A stretch of 64,000 nucleotides of DNA from Thorsellia kenyensis (GCF_042432445.1 NZ_JBHLXE010000013.1:62001-126000), one strand, 5' to 3'. Positions 1 through 9,516 are shown, counted from the first letter of the stretch. The notes: generated from the letters alone by a model not told the origin. Made by a program: numbers and translations.

Positions 1-1212
1 CCCTGTATGTTGCGCTATCACTGGGATCTGATTTCTTTCCCCCCACACTTGCAGTTGTTCAACTGCCGCTGCTCTGAATGTATCACCTGCAGCAAGCATC
101 ACTTTCTTACCTTCTTGCTGAAATTGTTTAGCTAACTTACCAATTGTGGTTGTTTTACCCACACCGTTCACCCCAACCATTAGAATGACAAATGGCGTGT
201 GTTGAGAAATATTTAAAGGTGATTGTACTGCATTTAAAATATCCGACATCTCGGTTTTTAATTTATCATAGAGAAGGTTCGCTTCTTTTAATTCATTTCT
301 GGAAGCATGGAGAGTCAAATTCTTAATAAGTTTAGATGTAGTTTCAACACCTACATCTGCAATAAGAAGCTGTTCTTCTAACGATTCAAAAAGTTCGTCA
401 TCAATTTTTTTACCTGAAAATAACGACAAAAAGCCTTCTCCAATATTTTGTTTGGTTTTTACTAGGCTTTCTTTTAAACGGGTAAAAAATCCTTTTTTCT
501 TTTCGAAACTGCTTTCAATTTCCTTTTCTGTATTGTTTTCTGTATTTGTTATTTCTTCCTTATCAACATCAACAGTATTTTCATCAGTTAAAGAATTAGC
601 ACTTAACGATGTTGCAAATCCATCATCTAAATGAGTTTTATCTAAACTGTCTAATGATTGTTGTTGATTAAAGTCATCCGAATCAAATTTTTGTTCTTTC
701 TCATAGTCAACTACTTTATCATTATGTTGATTGCTAATTTGTGTTTGGCTCCAAAGAGATTCAACATGCGATGAATCTAATATTGAGTGCTCATTTCCTT
801 CAACTTTAGGTAAAACATCACTCTTTTTTTCTATCCCTTCAATTTTTTCTATTGCTTCTATTTCAACTATTTCAGTTTCAAATTCAATGGCATGGGAATG
901 TTTATTATCCCAATTACCAGATAGGTCATAAGTTGAGTTTTGATCTGCGTTTGTAGGAGTTATTTCGGTTTCGACATTATGTGGGATTGAATTTTTATCC
1001 GTAACTTGTTTTTCAAAATCGGCTTTAATTACTTCTTCTGATATTGTCTGGTTTATGTCGTTGGCTGATTGATTGTCTAATTTATTGTTTAATTCATTGT
1101 TTAATTCATTGTTTAATTCATTGGTTAATTCATCGGTTATTCCAGCTCTTGTTTCACTTTTCTTTTCTTTTTTTGAAAACCAAGAGAAAAAACCTTTCTT
1201 CTTATCAGTCAT
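1..1212 (-). CDS. ftsY: Signal recognition particle receptor FtsY (3' part missing)
   Basis: SRP receptor GTPase that docks ribosome-SRP complexes at the SecYEG translocon in the inner membrane. The reading frame opens with MTDKKKGFFSWFSKK at 1212 and runs off the left edge, so about 404 codons are visible. The first ~270 residues form the acidic, low-complexity A domain typical of enteric FtsY. The NG domain follows, with the P-loop NGVGKTTTIGKLAKQ and the motif AAGDTFRAAAVEQL near the window edge; the later G motifs lie outside. The A domain contains a short NNEL repeat. The gene is divergent from rsmD, as in E. coli. Identity is firm; the end is not visible. Confidence 0.95.
   Translation of the reverse strand, partial: MTDKKKGFFSWFSKKEKKSETRAGITDELTNELNNELNNELNNKLDNQSANDINQTISEEVIKADFEKQVTDKNSIPHNVETEITPTNADQNSTYDLSGNWDNKHSHAIEFETEIVEIEAIEKIEGIEKKSDVLPKVEGNEHSILDSSHVESLWSQTQISNQHNDKVVDYEKEQKFDSDDFNQQQSLDSLDKTHLDDGFATSLSANSLTDENTVDVDKEEITNTENNTEKEIESSFEKKKGFFTRLKESLVKTKQNIGEGFLSLFSGKKIDDELFESLEEQLLIADVGVETTSKLIKNLTLHASRNELKEANLLYDKLKTEMSDILNAVQSPLNISQHTPFVILMVGVNGVGKTTTIGKLAKQFQQEGKKVMLAAGDTFRAAAVEQLQVWGERNQIPVIAQHTG
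1078..1137 (-). repeat. 12-bp tandem repeat inside ftsY
   Basis: Five consecutive 12-bp units, TAATTCATTGTT on the plus strand with one or two substitutions in the outer units. On the coding strand each unit encodes Asn-Asn-Glu-Leu in the acidic A domain of FtsY. The unit length is a multiple of three, so gain or loss of copies would keep the frame. Confidence 0.85.
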
Positions 1213-1438
1213 GACGCTTCTTTCCTATAATATCTTCTTAAAACACCTCTAGATGATGCTACAAGTAAAGAGATGTCTATAAACCATTATTTTTGTTTTT
1301 TTCTAAATCTAAAATATTCTATCATTTATCTTAAAATTAAGCTTGTATATCTATACACATATTCAATTTTTTTCTGCTTTTTAACTTCTCATGCTCGTTT
1401 TATTTTATGACGATCACTAAACAATCTGCTTATTAGAA

Positions 1439-1447
1439 TGTTATAAT
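1439..1447 (+). promoter_or_regulatory. Extended -10 promoter for rsmD (candidate)
   Basis: The bases TGTTATAAT give a perfect sigma-70 -10 hexamer preceded by the TGn extended -10 element, 35 bp before the rsmD ATG. No good -35 hexamer is visible, which is usual for extended -10 promoters. It lies in the 269-bp divergent ftsY/rsmD spacer. Confidence 0.45.
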
Positions 1448-1481
1448 TAGTCTATTCATATTTACTAAAGGGTTGTACTCA

Positions 1482-2078
1482 ATGCGTAATACAAAAAAAG
1501 AAGTCAGAACTCATTTCCATTCTGGGTTTGTTCGAATAATTGGTGGCAAATGGAAAGGTAGAAAACTTGAGGTAATTGAAAAACCAGGACTTCGTCCCAC
1601 AGGGGATAGGATGAAAGAAACTCTATTCAATTGGCTAATGCATGATATTATTGGCAGCCATTGTTTAGATCTTTTTGCAGGCAGTGGTTCACTTGGATTT
1701 GAATCAGCATCCAGAGGTGCTGCGAGCGTCACATTAATAGAAAAAGATAAAGCAGTCACGGAAATATTAACAAATAACATTAAAAAATTGGCCTGTGACA
1801 CAATTATTGCTCTTCAAATCGATGCTTTGGAATACATCAAAGTAGCACCTAAAAAAGCATTCGATATAATCTTTTTAGACCCACCTTTTAATCAAGGCTT
1901 ACTAGGTAGGCTTTTGTTTGATTTATTACAACAAGGATTTCTGGAGAAAAATGGAATCATCTACTTAGAATCAGAATATACATCGATAATAGAAATACCT
2001 GATTCGCTAAACCTCATAAAAGAGAAAATAAGCGGTCAAGTCAGATACCAATTACTTCAGTATGATCCGATTGATTAA
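1482..2078 (+). CDS. rsmD: 16S rRNA (guanine966-N2)-methyltransferase RsmD
   Basis: Methylates G966 of 16S rRNA using S-adenosylmethionine. The 198-residue product has the family N-terminus RIIGGKWKGRKL, then RPTGDRMKETLFNWL, the SAM-binding motif LDLFAGSGSLGFE and the catalytic motif FLDPPF. An upstream in-frame TTG at 1473 exists, but the ATG at 1482 sits about 9 bases after AAAGGG and fits the family length, so I chose it. It is divergent from ftsY, as in enterobacteria, and 24 bp upstream of rmlD, so the two may be co-transcribed. Confidence 0.93.
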   Translation: MRNTKKEVRTHFHSGFVRIIGGKWKGRKLEVIEKPGLRPTGDRMKETLFNWLMHDIIGSHCLDLFAGSGSLGFESASRGAASVTLIEKDKAVTEILTNNIKKLACDTIIALQIDALEYIKVAPKKAFDIIFLDPPFNQGLLGRLLFDLLQQGFLEKNGIIYLESEYTSIIEIPDSLNLIKEKISGQVRYQLLQYDPID

Positions 2079-2102
2079 TTCATTACTAAGGAATAATATT
2101 TA

Positions 2103-2954
2103 ATGAAGATATTACTTACCGGTGCCAAAGGACAACTTGGCCAATGCATTCAACAAGCCTTTCCCAAACATTGGTCTCTTGTTGCTTATGATTCAAAAGC
2201 ACTTGATATTACCAATAGAGAACAAGTCTATCACACAATTACAAAAGAGATGCCTGATGTCATCATCAATGCTGCCGCCTACACTGCGGTGGATAATGCT
2301 GAAGAGGAAGTAGATAAAGCCTTTGCTATCAACGAAAAAGGTATTTTAAACCTAGCTCAAGTAGCTAAGTTATGTGGAACGAAAATGATTCATATCTCAA
2401 CGGATTATGTATTTGATGGACTCTATTGCGAAGCGTATACAGAAGAAATGCAAACAAACCCCCAATCGATTTATGGTCAGAGTAAACTCGCAGGCGAACA
2501 GAGTTTAATTTCCTCAATAGACAATGCGATTATCATCAGAACCGCTTGGGTTTTTAGTGAATTTGGCCAAAATTTCTTTTTAACTATGCGCCGGCTTTTT
2601 AATGAAAGAGATGCATTGAGTATTGTTGGAGATCAAATAGGTAATCCCACTTATGCAGGTGACTTAGCAAGAGCAATAATTGCGTCAATTGAAAAAGAGA
2701 TTCCAGCAGGTATTTATCATTACTCAGGCAATCAATCTGTTAGCTGGTATGAATTTGCTCAATATATATTAGATAACTGCTCTGATAAGATAAAAACGCG
2801 AGTAAAACTTTCTAAAATAACATCTAATGAGTACCCCCAAAAAGCCAAGCGACCGCAATTCAGTAAACTCTCTAATAGCAAATTATCAGCGCTTGGAATA
2901 GCGCCTTCTGATTGGAAATTAGCCGTGCAAAAATTAAGCGGTAATATCGTTTAA
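2103..2954 (+). CDS. rmlD: dTDP-4-dehydrorhamnose reductase
   Basis: Final step of dTDP-L-rhamnose synthesis: reduces dTDP-4-dehydro-L-rhamnose with NAD(P)H, feeding surface polysaccharide. It is an extended SDR: Rossmann motif TGAKGQLGQ at residues 6-14, INAAAYTAVDNAE, ISTDYVFDG, the catalytic YxxxK in YGQSKLAGEQ, and the late motif NPTYAGDLA. Its 283 residues are close to the usual 280-300. The rest of the rml pathway is not nearby, so the gene is detached from a polysaccharide cluster. It ends in a hairpin shared with the convergent igaA-like gene. Confidence 0.88.
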   Translation: MKILLTGAKGQLGQCIQQAFPKHWSLVAYDSKALDITNREQVYHTITKEMPDVIINAAAYTAVDNAEEEVDKAFAINEKGILNLAQVAKLCGTKMIHISTDYVFDGLYCEAYTEEMQTNPQSIYGQSKLAGEQSLISSIDNAIIIRTAWVFSEFGQNFFLTMRRLFNERDALSIVGDQIGNPTYAGDLARAIIASIEKEIPAGIYHYSGNQSVSWYEFAQYILDNCSDKIKTRVKLSKITSNEYPQKAKRPQFSKLSNSKLSALGIAPSDWKLAVQKLSGNIV

Positions 2955-2996
2955 GAAATTTCCTGCATTAAGCCAAAAACATATACAACATTAGTG

Positions 2997-3032
2997 TTAA
3001 GGAAGCCTTGGATTAATAGCCAACTTCCTTAA
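2997..3032. terminator. Hairpin between convergent rmlD and igaA-like gene
   Basis: Arms TTAAGGAAG and CTTCCTTAA pair perfectly. They extend through TTGG/CCAA past a two-base bulge, around an 8-base loop. There is no U-tract on either strand, so it is a weak intrinsic terminator candidate or an mRNA 3'-end stabiliser. It sits centrally in the convergent spacer. Confidence 0.45.
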
Positions 3033-3051
3033 GCCAAACAATATCCACTAT

Positions 3052-4845
3052 TTATTTGTCCATGTCTGAATTTAATTTTCTTGTTTTTTCCCATACATTG
3101 CTTCTAATTGCCAAAAAGAGAGTGACTAATAAAATAAAAAGCAGATAAAAAAATAAAGCAACATAATAAAGTGCAAAAGAGGTTTCACTTTTTATATTCA
3201 ATTTTAATTGTGCGCTCCATTTATCTTCAGTTCCTTCTAGCCTGTCCACCTTGGTTACATACGCCTTGATATTAATAGGTAATGGGTGTGCAAAAAAATC
3301 AAATCCTTCTTTACTCAATTGATTGCTTTGTTCTAAGGTATCTGGTTCGAAAATAACTTCAAAAAAGGGATTAAAATTAAAAATACTTTGCATATTAGGT
3401 AGAAAGATGAGATCACTTGGCAATACGAATTCATTTGAAACGGGCAACGTAGCGTAATGTATATGCAGTGACTCAAAATAGTTATCTTTTTTCGAAGTAT
3501 CTGATGTGCGATTGTCTGATCCCTCGTTATCTGAAGGTGCAATGGGTATTTGAAGAGTATCACAATACACATTTTGGCTTGTGGCATTACATTGAACTCG
3601 ACTATTAAATTGCACAATATCAAAAGGTTGGGGAATAAAATTAGCAAGATTAGCCTCATTAAGAACAATTGGATCAGGATTAAGATACCAATTAACTATG
3701 TTAAAATAATTATTATTTTTAACCCAAAAAGACTCTTGAGGGTCTAGTGCCGGCCGTATTTGATACAAAGTCAACAGTGTTAATAAGAACAAACAAAGGT
3801 TGAATACCATCTGTAGGCGTGTTATTTTTTTTTTCTCTCTTTTTTGATCGTCTCCTTGAGATAATTCATGAATTCTTATTACTTCGCGACTATGCTTTAA
3901 TACCTCAAAGGTATAAACCGTATTCAAGCGAGTTTGATCTTCTAAATTGGTAAGATTAAATAATAAATTTAAAGGACCTGCAAAAGAAACTTTAGGATGA
4001 ACTCTTAGCATACCTCGAATCGTTATCACCTGCTCATCTGTAAATTTTCCCAAGGGGATCTCATTTATTCTTACAAGCAAGAGTATAAAAGCAAAAGCAC
4101 TCAACACTACGGCAAAAACACTTTCAGAACGCATCATCAATATACAGAACAAAGCAGTTATCGCCCAAGAACCCCATCTTGGTTTATAAAAAGGCAAATT
4201 TAACTGCTTTAACTCTGATGATGTCAAATCCCGATAATTTAAAATATGCCACTTCGGCGCTTTGGCTAACTCTTCTCTTTTAAATAATTTGACAGGCGCT
4301 GCGTACTCACTCGCTAATCGATGGGGTATGTCCCCTAATTGCTCCTCTTCAATAAATAAATCAATCTCTTGTTGTCTTTTTTCAATTTCACTTAAAGGGA
4401 ATTTTAATGAATTTAAATTCGCAATATCGATGCCATTAACCTGGATGATAAATGCTTTTTGATTAAATAATATGAATTGGAAATGATTTTCTTCACTATA
4501 TTGGACTTTGACTAAATAATCTTCGTGAGGGTGAGATCTTACAATAAAAGTAGACGGATTGAGATAATCAAATGTTTTAGCAACAATTAAGGCTGGCATA
4601 GTTTCGAAGATATAATTATTGGCTGAAACACTGTTAGTCTGCACTCTTTTATTGCCTTCACTATCATAATTTAGAGGACCAGAAAAAAAAGATCCCACGC
4701 CCTCATAAACAGTAAAATCGATTTCTACTATTTCCTGGTTTATACCATCTAATTGTATAAATAGTGCATGGATAGCAGATTTTAATTCCTCATCCAAGAT
4801 TTTTTTCGTGAGGTGTATCTCAGGATATTCAATTATATTTATCAT
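3052..4845 (-). CDS. igaA: IgaA/UmoB-like inner-membrane protein (divergent)
   Basis: Probable member of the IgaA family, inner-membrane proteins that hold the Rcs envelope-stress phosphorelay in check. The 597 residues hold a cytoplasmic N-domain, two adjacent membrane segments near 227-260, a second cytoplasmic part with ITIRGMLRVHPKVSFAG, a membrane segment near 345-365, a periplasmic domain and a last membrane segment near 560-580. From memory, these match E. coli IgaA: NGxxL before the first hairpin, a LNxR..PRG stretch, a Cys-Asn...Cys pair early in the periplasmic domain, and an IVTK-like motif before the last helix. The N-terminal membrane segment of E. coli IgaA (711 aa) is absent, and an upstream in-frame stop precludes extension. 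Overall similarity is low. Confidence 0.6.
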   Translation of the reverse strand: MINIIEYPEIHLTKKILDEELKSAIHALFIQLDGINQEIVEIDFTVYEGVGSFFSGPLNYDSEGNKRVQTNSVSANNYIFETMPALIVAKTFDYLNPSTFIVRSHPHEDYLVKVQYSEENHFQFILFNQKAFIIQVNGIDIANLNSLKFPLSEIEKRQQEIDLFIEEEQLGDIPHRLASEYAAPVKLFKREELAKAPKWHILNYRDLTSSELKQLNLPFYKPRWGSWAITALFCILMMRSESVFAVVLSAFAFILLLVRINEIPLGKFTDEQVITIRGMLRVHPKVSFAGPLNLLFNLTNLEDQTRLNTVYTFEVLKHSREVIRIHELSQGDDQKREKKKITRLQMVFNLCLFLLTLLTLYQIRPALDPQESFWVKNNNYFNIVNWYLNPDPIVLNEANLANFIPQPFDIVQFNSRVQCNATSQNVYCDTLQIPIAPSDNEGSDNRTSDTSKKDNYFESLHIHYATLPVSNEFVLPSDLIFLPNMQSIFNFNPFFEVIFEPDTLEQSNQLSKEGFDFFAHPLPINIKAYVTKVDRLEGTEDKWSAQLKLNIKSETSFALYYVALFFYLLFILLVTLFLAIRSNVWEKTRKLNSDMDK

Positions 4846-4930
4846 GTTATTATCGTTTCTATTATTTATGGTATGCTAATCAAACGAGCCGTTCATTTAA
4901 TCTTTTGCTTATTTTACTTAGGAGATCACT

Positions 4931-5476
4931 ATGCCAAACGATCCACTTAGATCCTATAAAACCTTTTATCCAAAACTGACTGAAACAACGTATGTAGATC
5001 CCTCAGCTGTTGTCATAGGTGATGTTACCCTCGCGGAAGATGTCAGTATTTGGCCTTTAGTGGTGATCAGAGGGGATGTAAACTCTATTGATATAGGGCA
5101 GCGAACAAACATCCAAGATGGCAGTGTCTTACATGTCACACACCGTTCATTAGATGCCCCTGAAGGTAATCCCTTAATCATCAAAGATAACGTAACAATT
5201 GGCCATAAGGTTATTTTACATGGTTGTACAATTGAAAGTCACGTACTGATTGGAATGGGGACCATTATTTTAGATGGTGCTGTAATTGAATCAGAGGTAA
5301 TAGTCGGTGCAGGCTCTCTTGTTACCAGCAATAAACGACTTGAAAGTGGCTTTTTATATATGGGGCAACCAGTGAAAAAAATCAGGCCACTAACACAGGA
5401 CGAAATAAAGCACTTAAGCTACTCTGCTGATAATTATGTCAAATGGAAAAACGATTATTTAATTTCCAAAAAATAA
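4931..5476 (+). CDS. yrdA: Gamma-carbonic-anhydrase-like hexapeptide protein YrdA
   Basis: Left-handed beta-helix protein of the gamma-carbonic anhydrase family, of unproven enzymatic activity. The 181 residues carry repeated hexapeptides: VVIGDVTLAEDVSIWPLVVIRGDV, then IGQRTNIQDGSVLHVTH and IGHKVILHGC. The histidines in HVTH, IGHK and LHG are the metal-ligand positions of the family. A clear AGGAG lies 6 bases before the ATG. In E. coli yrdA and aroE are close neighbours; here aroE is convergent and only 20 bp away. Confidence 0.9.
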   Translation: MPNDPLRSYKTFYPKLTETTYVDPSAVVIGDVTLAEDVSIWPLVVIRGDVNSIDIGQRTNIQDGSVLHVTHRSLDAPEGNPLIIKDNVTIGHKVILHGCTIESHVLIGMGTIILDGAVIESEVIVGAGSLVTSNKRLESGFLYMGQPVKKIRPLTQDEIKHLSYSADNYVKWKNDYLISKK

Positions 5477-5496
5477 TCGCTATCTATTATGATTGG

Positions 5497-6348
5497 CTAC
5501 AATACATTTTTGACTTGCGCAAGCACTTGTTTGGCATCCGGCATAACGCCATGCCAGGCTTTAAAGGCTAAGGCAGCTTGATAAACTAACATCCCAAGAC
5601 CATCAGCTAGATGATTGCATCCCTTGTCACGATAATACGCTAAAAATGCCGTATCTGTTTTTGCATAAAACATATCATAAAAAGCAGTTTGTGAATTAAA
5701 AACATTACCTGGTAATTTGAGAACTTCACTTGATAAACTAGAAGCAGTTGCATTAATGATAATATCAAATGCACTTTGTTCTGCAGTTAAATCTTCCAGT
5801 GAAAGCACGTTTAACTCTCCAAAGTCAGATTGATAATAAGTCGATCCCTTGAAGCGTTCAACCATTTCTATTGCTTTTTGATATGTTCGGTTGAAAATAC
5901 TTACCTTGGTATTATACTCTAAAAGAGGTAAGATTGTTCCTTTAGCTGCTCCCCCTGCCCCCAACAAAAGGATTCTGCTCCCCTCAGCGATCCATTTTTT
6001 TTCATTTAAATCGCATAAAAGGCCATACCCATCGGTATTATCACCTAAAAGTTTTCCCTCTTTTGTTTTTATGATAGTGTTTACAGCCCCTGCCGCTAGT
6101 GCACTGTTTGTATGATCATCTACTAATCTAAATGCCTGCTCTTTAAATGGTACAGTGACATTAGCTCCTTTACCTGCTTGCTTAAAAAAATTAAGTGTAA
6201 AGTCATCAAAATGTTCTAATGGCACTAATGCTTTATCATAAACATGTTCAATTCCTGTTTGCTTGGCAAATAACGAATGAATCAAAGGTGATTTTGAATG
6301 TTCAATTGGGTTACCTAATACTAGAAAAAAAGGGGGGGTTTGTGGCAT
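5497..6348 (-). CDS. aroE: Shikimate dehydrogenase (NADP)
   Basis: Reduces 3-dehydroshikimate to shikimate in the aromatic amino-acid pathway. The 283-residue protein has the substrate-site signature LGNPIEHSKSPLIHSLF at the N-terminus, catalytic Lys in NVTVPFKEQ, DNTDGYG, and the NADP loop LLGAGGAAKG near residues 127-136. The C-terminal DGLGMLVYQAALAF is also typical. The ATG follows AGGAG with good spacing. It converges with yrdA with almost no spacer. Confidence 0.96.
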   Translation of the reverse strand: MPQTPPFFLVLGNPIEHSKSPLIHSLFAKQTGIEHVYDKALVPLEHFDDFTLNFFKQAGKGANVTVPFKEQAFRLVDDHTNSALAAGAVNTIIKTKEGKLLGDNTDGYGLLCDLNEKKWIAEGSRILLLGAGGAAKGTILPLLEYNTKVSIFNRTYQKAIEMVERFKGSTYYQSDFGELNVLSLEDLTAEQSAFDIIINATASSLSSEVLKLPGNVFNSQTAFYDMFYAKTDTAFLAYYRDKGCNHLADGLGMLVYQAALAFKAWHGVMPDAKQVLAQVKNVL

Positions 6349-6621
6349 GAGCTCGTTCTCCTAAAATAAATATCTTTTAAATCATTACATTAAAAATATA
6401 GCTGTATACGTTAACATAAAAAAAAAGTATACTACACAGTTATGAGTAAGGATAATATTATTCTTATTCTCTTTTTTTCTTTGGATATGTATTGACAAGG
6501 AATGGTAGCGCATTGACTGACTCTAAATTTTTTCATCCATTAGGGCAGTCCTTATCTCGTAGTTGCTAGCTCCTAGAATATTTTGCGCTGCATGCTGGTC
6601 ATACCAAAAAGGTTGTAATTT

Positions 6622-7611
6622 ATGTCACAAAACACTCATAAATCAAACGAAAGTTCTAAATACGCACAAGACGTATACCCTAAGCTAAAGCTCTCTTTTT
6701 TCCACCCTAAATACTGGGGACTTTGGCTGATGATAAGTTTTTGGTACTTATTGCTTCTTTTACCTTATCCTATTTTATATCGGATAGGTAAAGCTTTGGG
6801 CCGCTTCTTATTTAGATTACGAAAAAAAATAAAAACTATCGATAGGCGTTTAAAAATAGCTGAACGCAATCTCGTGTTATGTTTCCCTGATTGGGATGAA
6901 AAAAAACGTGGTGAGCTTATATTAGCTAATTGTGAGTCAGTTGGTCTGGCAGTTATAGAAACAGGCATGGCTTGGTTTTGGCCTGATTGGCGGATCAATA
7001 AATGGTGTAAAGTCACGGGTATAGAACATATCAAAAATATTTTGAATAAACCCCAGGGTGTTCTCTTTGTTGGCATACATTTTTTAAATCTTGAATTAGG
7101 TGGCCGTATTATTGGTTTACAAACCCCAGGCATTGGAATTTATAGGCCAAATGATAATCCTGTATGGAATTGGCTACAGATCAAAGGAAGAATGCGTTCA
7201 AATAAATTCATGATCGATAGAAAAGACCTAAAGCAAATGATAAGAAGTCTTGATGAAGCAGAAATTATTTGGTATGGACCAGATCATGATTATGGTAAAA
7301 GAAATAGCATATTTGTACCATTTTTTAAAGTGCCTAAAGCTGCTACTACCGTTGGCACCTATATTTTACTCAAAAAAAGTGGTGCTGCAGTAATTCCTTT
7401 TACCCCTAAAAGGTTAGCAAACGCAAAGGGGTATGAAGTCATCGTAAGCCCTCCTGTCATCGACTATCCACTAGATGACGAATACATTGCAGCGACTAAA
7501 ATGAACCAACTAGTAGAAGAGCAAATATTGTTAGCTCCTGATCAATATATGTGGCTTCACAGAAGATTTAAAACCCGCCCAGAAGGTGAAGCAAACCTAT
7601 ATGACGAATAA
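6622..7611 (+). CDS. lpxL: Kdo2-lipid IVA lauroyltransferase LpxL
   Basis: Inner-membrane acyltransferase that adds the first secondary acyl chain to Kdo2-lipid IVA during lipid A synthesis. The 329 residues show one N-terminal membrane anchor (near 36-58), the catalytic HX4 motif in GIHFLNLELGGR (residues about 153-164), YRPNDNPVWNWLQ, RSNKFMIDRKDLK, WYGPDHDYG, and the C-terminal MWLHRRFKTRPEG. The sequence is closer to LpxL than LpxM. AAAAGG lies 9 bases before the ATG. It is a single gene downstream of the 273-bp aroE/lpxL spacer. Confidence 0.93.
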   Translation: MSQNTHKSNESSKYAQDVYPKLKLSFFHPKYWGLWLMISFWYLLLLLPYPILYRIGKALGRFLFRLRKKIKTIDRRLKIAERNLVLCFPDWDEKKRGELILANCESVGLAVIETGMAWFWPDWRINKWCKVTGIEHIKNILNKPQGVLFVGIHFLNLELGGRIIGLQTPGIGIYRPNDNPVWNWLQIKGRMRSNKFMIDRKDLKQMIRSLDEAEIIWYGPDHDYGKRNSIFVPFFKVPKAATTVGTYILLKKSGAAVIPFTPKRLANAKGYEVIVSPPVIDYPLDDEYIAATKMNQLVEEQILLAPDQYMWLHRRFKTRPEGEANLYDE

Positions 7612-7625
7612 ATAAAATTCAATTT

Positions 7626-7666
7626 GACTTAAGCTTATTTTTACTGTGCTAAAGAAAGCTTAAGTC
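7626..7666 (+). terminator. Inverted repeat downstream of lpxL
   Basis: Perfect 11-bp arms GACTTAAGCTT and AAGCTTAAGTC around a 19-base loop, starting 14 bp after the lpxL stop. No T-tract follows, so termination is uncertain. It occupies the start of the 372-bp lpxL/lysS spacer (7612-7983); apart from this and the hairpin at 7910 I see nothing else there. Confidence 0.35.
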
Positions 7667-7909
7667 CAAGAATAAATTAGCTTCTTTAATGATTTAATCG
7701 AAAAATCTTCTCCGACTAAAAAACACTAATAAATTAATGTCAAACAGGTGAGTGTGAACTAACTCTATCTGCGTTATTATTTTAAGATCAGAAAATGAAT
7801 ACTTTGCTCATTTTATCCAATGAAGCAAACAGGGTTCAGATAAGATAAGCAAAGGTAATACCAGCGATTAAATATTCATTATCTGTAAACACGACTGGTA
7901 GATAATCAT

Positions 7910-7944
7910 CGACTTTAGCTAAAGTAATTATTTAACTAAAGTCG
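7910..7944 (-). terminator. Hairpin downstream of lysS
   Basis: Arms of 14 bases with one mismatch (CGACTTTAGCTAAA against TTTAACTAAAGTCG) and a 7-base loop, 40 bp past the lysS stop on the minus strand. It is probably the 3' end of the prfB-lysS transcript, although no strong U-run follows. Confidence 0.4.
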
Positions 7945-7983
7945 TGAACTAAAGATATTTGTAACTAATTGGTTTAAATGAAC

Positions 7984-9516
7984 CTATTTATGACTTGGTC
8001 TCATGGCTGGAAATAATATAACATCTCTAATCGTATGGCTGTTAGTAAATAGCATCACAGTTCTATCGATACCAATACCTAAACCCGCAGTAGGAGGTAA
8101 ACCATGCTCTAAGGCAACGATATAATCTTCATCATAGAACATAGCCTCTTCATCACCTGCATCTTTAGCTTGCGCTTGCTCTTTGAAACGCGCTGCTTGA
8201 TCTTCTGCATCATTTAATTCAGAAAATCCATTACCGATCTCCCTTCCGCCGATGAAGAATTCAAATCTATCAGTAATAAATGGATCTTCATCATTACGTC
8301 TAGCTAATGGAGAAACTTCTGCCGGGTACTGCGTAATAAAGGTGGGTTGAATAAGTTGGCTTTCAGCAACTTCCTCAAAAATTTCAGTCACAATACGCCC
8401 TAGCCCCCAATTTTTTTCAAGCTTAATATGTAGTTTTTTCGCAATATCAGTGGCTTTTTCTAATGAGTCTAAATCACTTATTTTGATTTCTGGTTGATAA
8501 TGACAAATTGCTTCTTTCATAGTGAATTTTTGGAATGGCTTGCCAAAATCTAGGGTGACATCGCCATATTGAACCACAGTAGATCCTAGTATGTCTTGCG
8601 ATAAAGTTTTAAATAATGTCTCTGTTAGTTCAATCAAATCACGATAATCAGCATAGGCCATATAAAGCTCAATCATCGTAAACTCAGTGTTATGACGAGG
8701 AGATAATCCTTCATTTCTAAAGTTACGGTTTATCTCATAAACACGTTCAAATCCTCCAACGACTAAACGTTTAAGATATAATTCCGGCGCAATACGAAGA
8801 TACATATCCATATCAAGGGCATTGTAGTGCGTAATAAAAGGTTTAGCCGCTGCTCCACCTGGAATTGAGTGCATCATAGGGGTTTCAACTTCCATAAAAG
8901 CCCTTTCATCCATGAATCTTCTGATCCCTGATATCACTTTAGATCTTATCATAAAGGTTTCACGGGACTTCTCATTTGAAATTAGATCTAAATAACGTTG
9001 ACGATAGCGTGTTTCTTGAGACGCTAAACCGTGAAATTTACTTGGTAGTGGTCTTAATGATTTAGTCAAAAGTTTTATGCTATCACAACGAATAGACAAT
9101 TCACCAGTTTTGGTCTTGAATAATACTCCTGTCGCAGCAACAATATCTCCTAAATCCCATTTTTTAAAATGGTTATCATAAAAGCCTTCAGCTAAACTTG
9201 CTGTAGCAACATAAAGTTGAATTCTGCCCGTACCATCTTGTAGAGTGACAAATGATGCTTTTCCCATCACTCTTTGCATCATCATTCGACCTGCAACACT
9301 TACTTTTATGGGAGTGGCTTCTAATGTTTCTTTATCTAACTCACCATAGGCAGTGTGTAATTCCAATGATTTATGTTCAGGTCTAAAATCATTCGGAAAC
9401 GCTATACCCTGCTCTCTAATTTGAGCTAATTTTTCTCGTCGAACTTGCAATTCACCCTGTAAATCTATTTCTTCATTCACACTCATTTCTTCCTGAGCAT
9501 TTAACATATCAGACAT
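7984..9516 (-). CDS. lysS: Lysyl-tRNA synthetase (class II)
   Basis: Charges tRNA-Lys. The 510-residue protein has an N-terminal OB-fold anticodon-binding domain (about 55-170: VAGRMMMQRVMGKASFVTLQDG) and a class II catalytic core with RFMDERAFMEVETPMM (motif 1), FRNEGLSPRHNTEFTMIE (motif 2) and GLGIGIDRTVMLF (motif 3). Two in-frame ATGs are close together; GAAGG is 8 bases before the second (9516) but only 2 before the first (9522), so 9516 is chosen. It lies 29 bp downstream of prfB, as in E. coli. Confidence 0.96.
   Translation of the reverse strand: MSDMLNAQEEMSVNEEIDLQGELQVRREKLAQIREQGIAFPNDFRPEHKSLELHTAYGELDKETLEATPIKVSVAGRMMMQRVMGKASFVTLQDGTGRIQLYVATASLAEGFYDNHFKKWDLGDIVAATGVLFKTKTGELSIRCDSIKLLTKSLRPLPSKFHGLASQETRYRQRYLDLISNEKSRETFMIRSKVISGIRRFMDERAFMEVETPMMHSIPGGAAAKPFITHYNALDMDMYLRIAPELYLKRLVVGGFERVYEINRNFRNEGLSPRHNTEFTMIELYMAYADYRDLIELTETLFKTLSQDILGSTVVQYGDVTLDFGKPFQKFTMKEAICHYQPEIKISDLDSLEKATDIAKKLHIKLEKNWGLGRIVTEIFEEVAESQLIQPTFITQYPAEVSPLARRNDEDPFITDRFEFFIGGREIGNGFSELNDAEDQAARFKEQAQAKDAGDEEAMFYDEDYIVALEHGLPPTAGLGIGIDRTVMLFTNSHTIRDVILFPAMRPSHK

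Noticed and set aside
3333..3668. 111-codon ORF inside the igaA-like gene
   Set aside because: Same strand, other frame of a convincing membrane protein; leucine-rich only because of the AT-rich host frame.
7700..7980. Third copy of the dispersed repeat in the lpxL/lysS spacer
   Set aside because: A few shared words only (such as a TCTGC) without the ordered blocks seen at 18296 and 57930.
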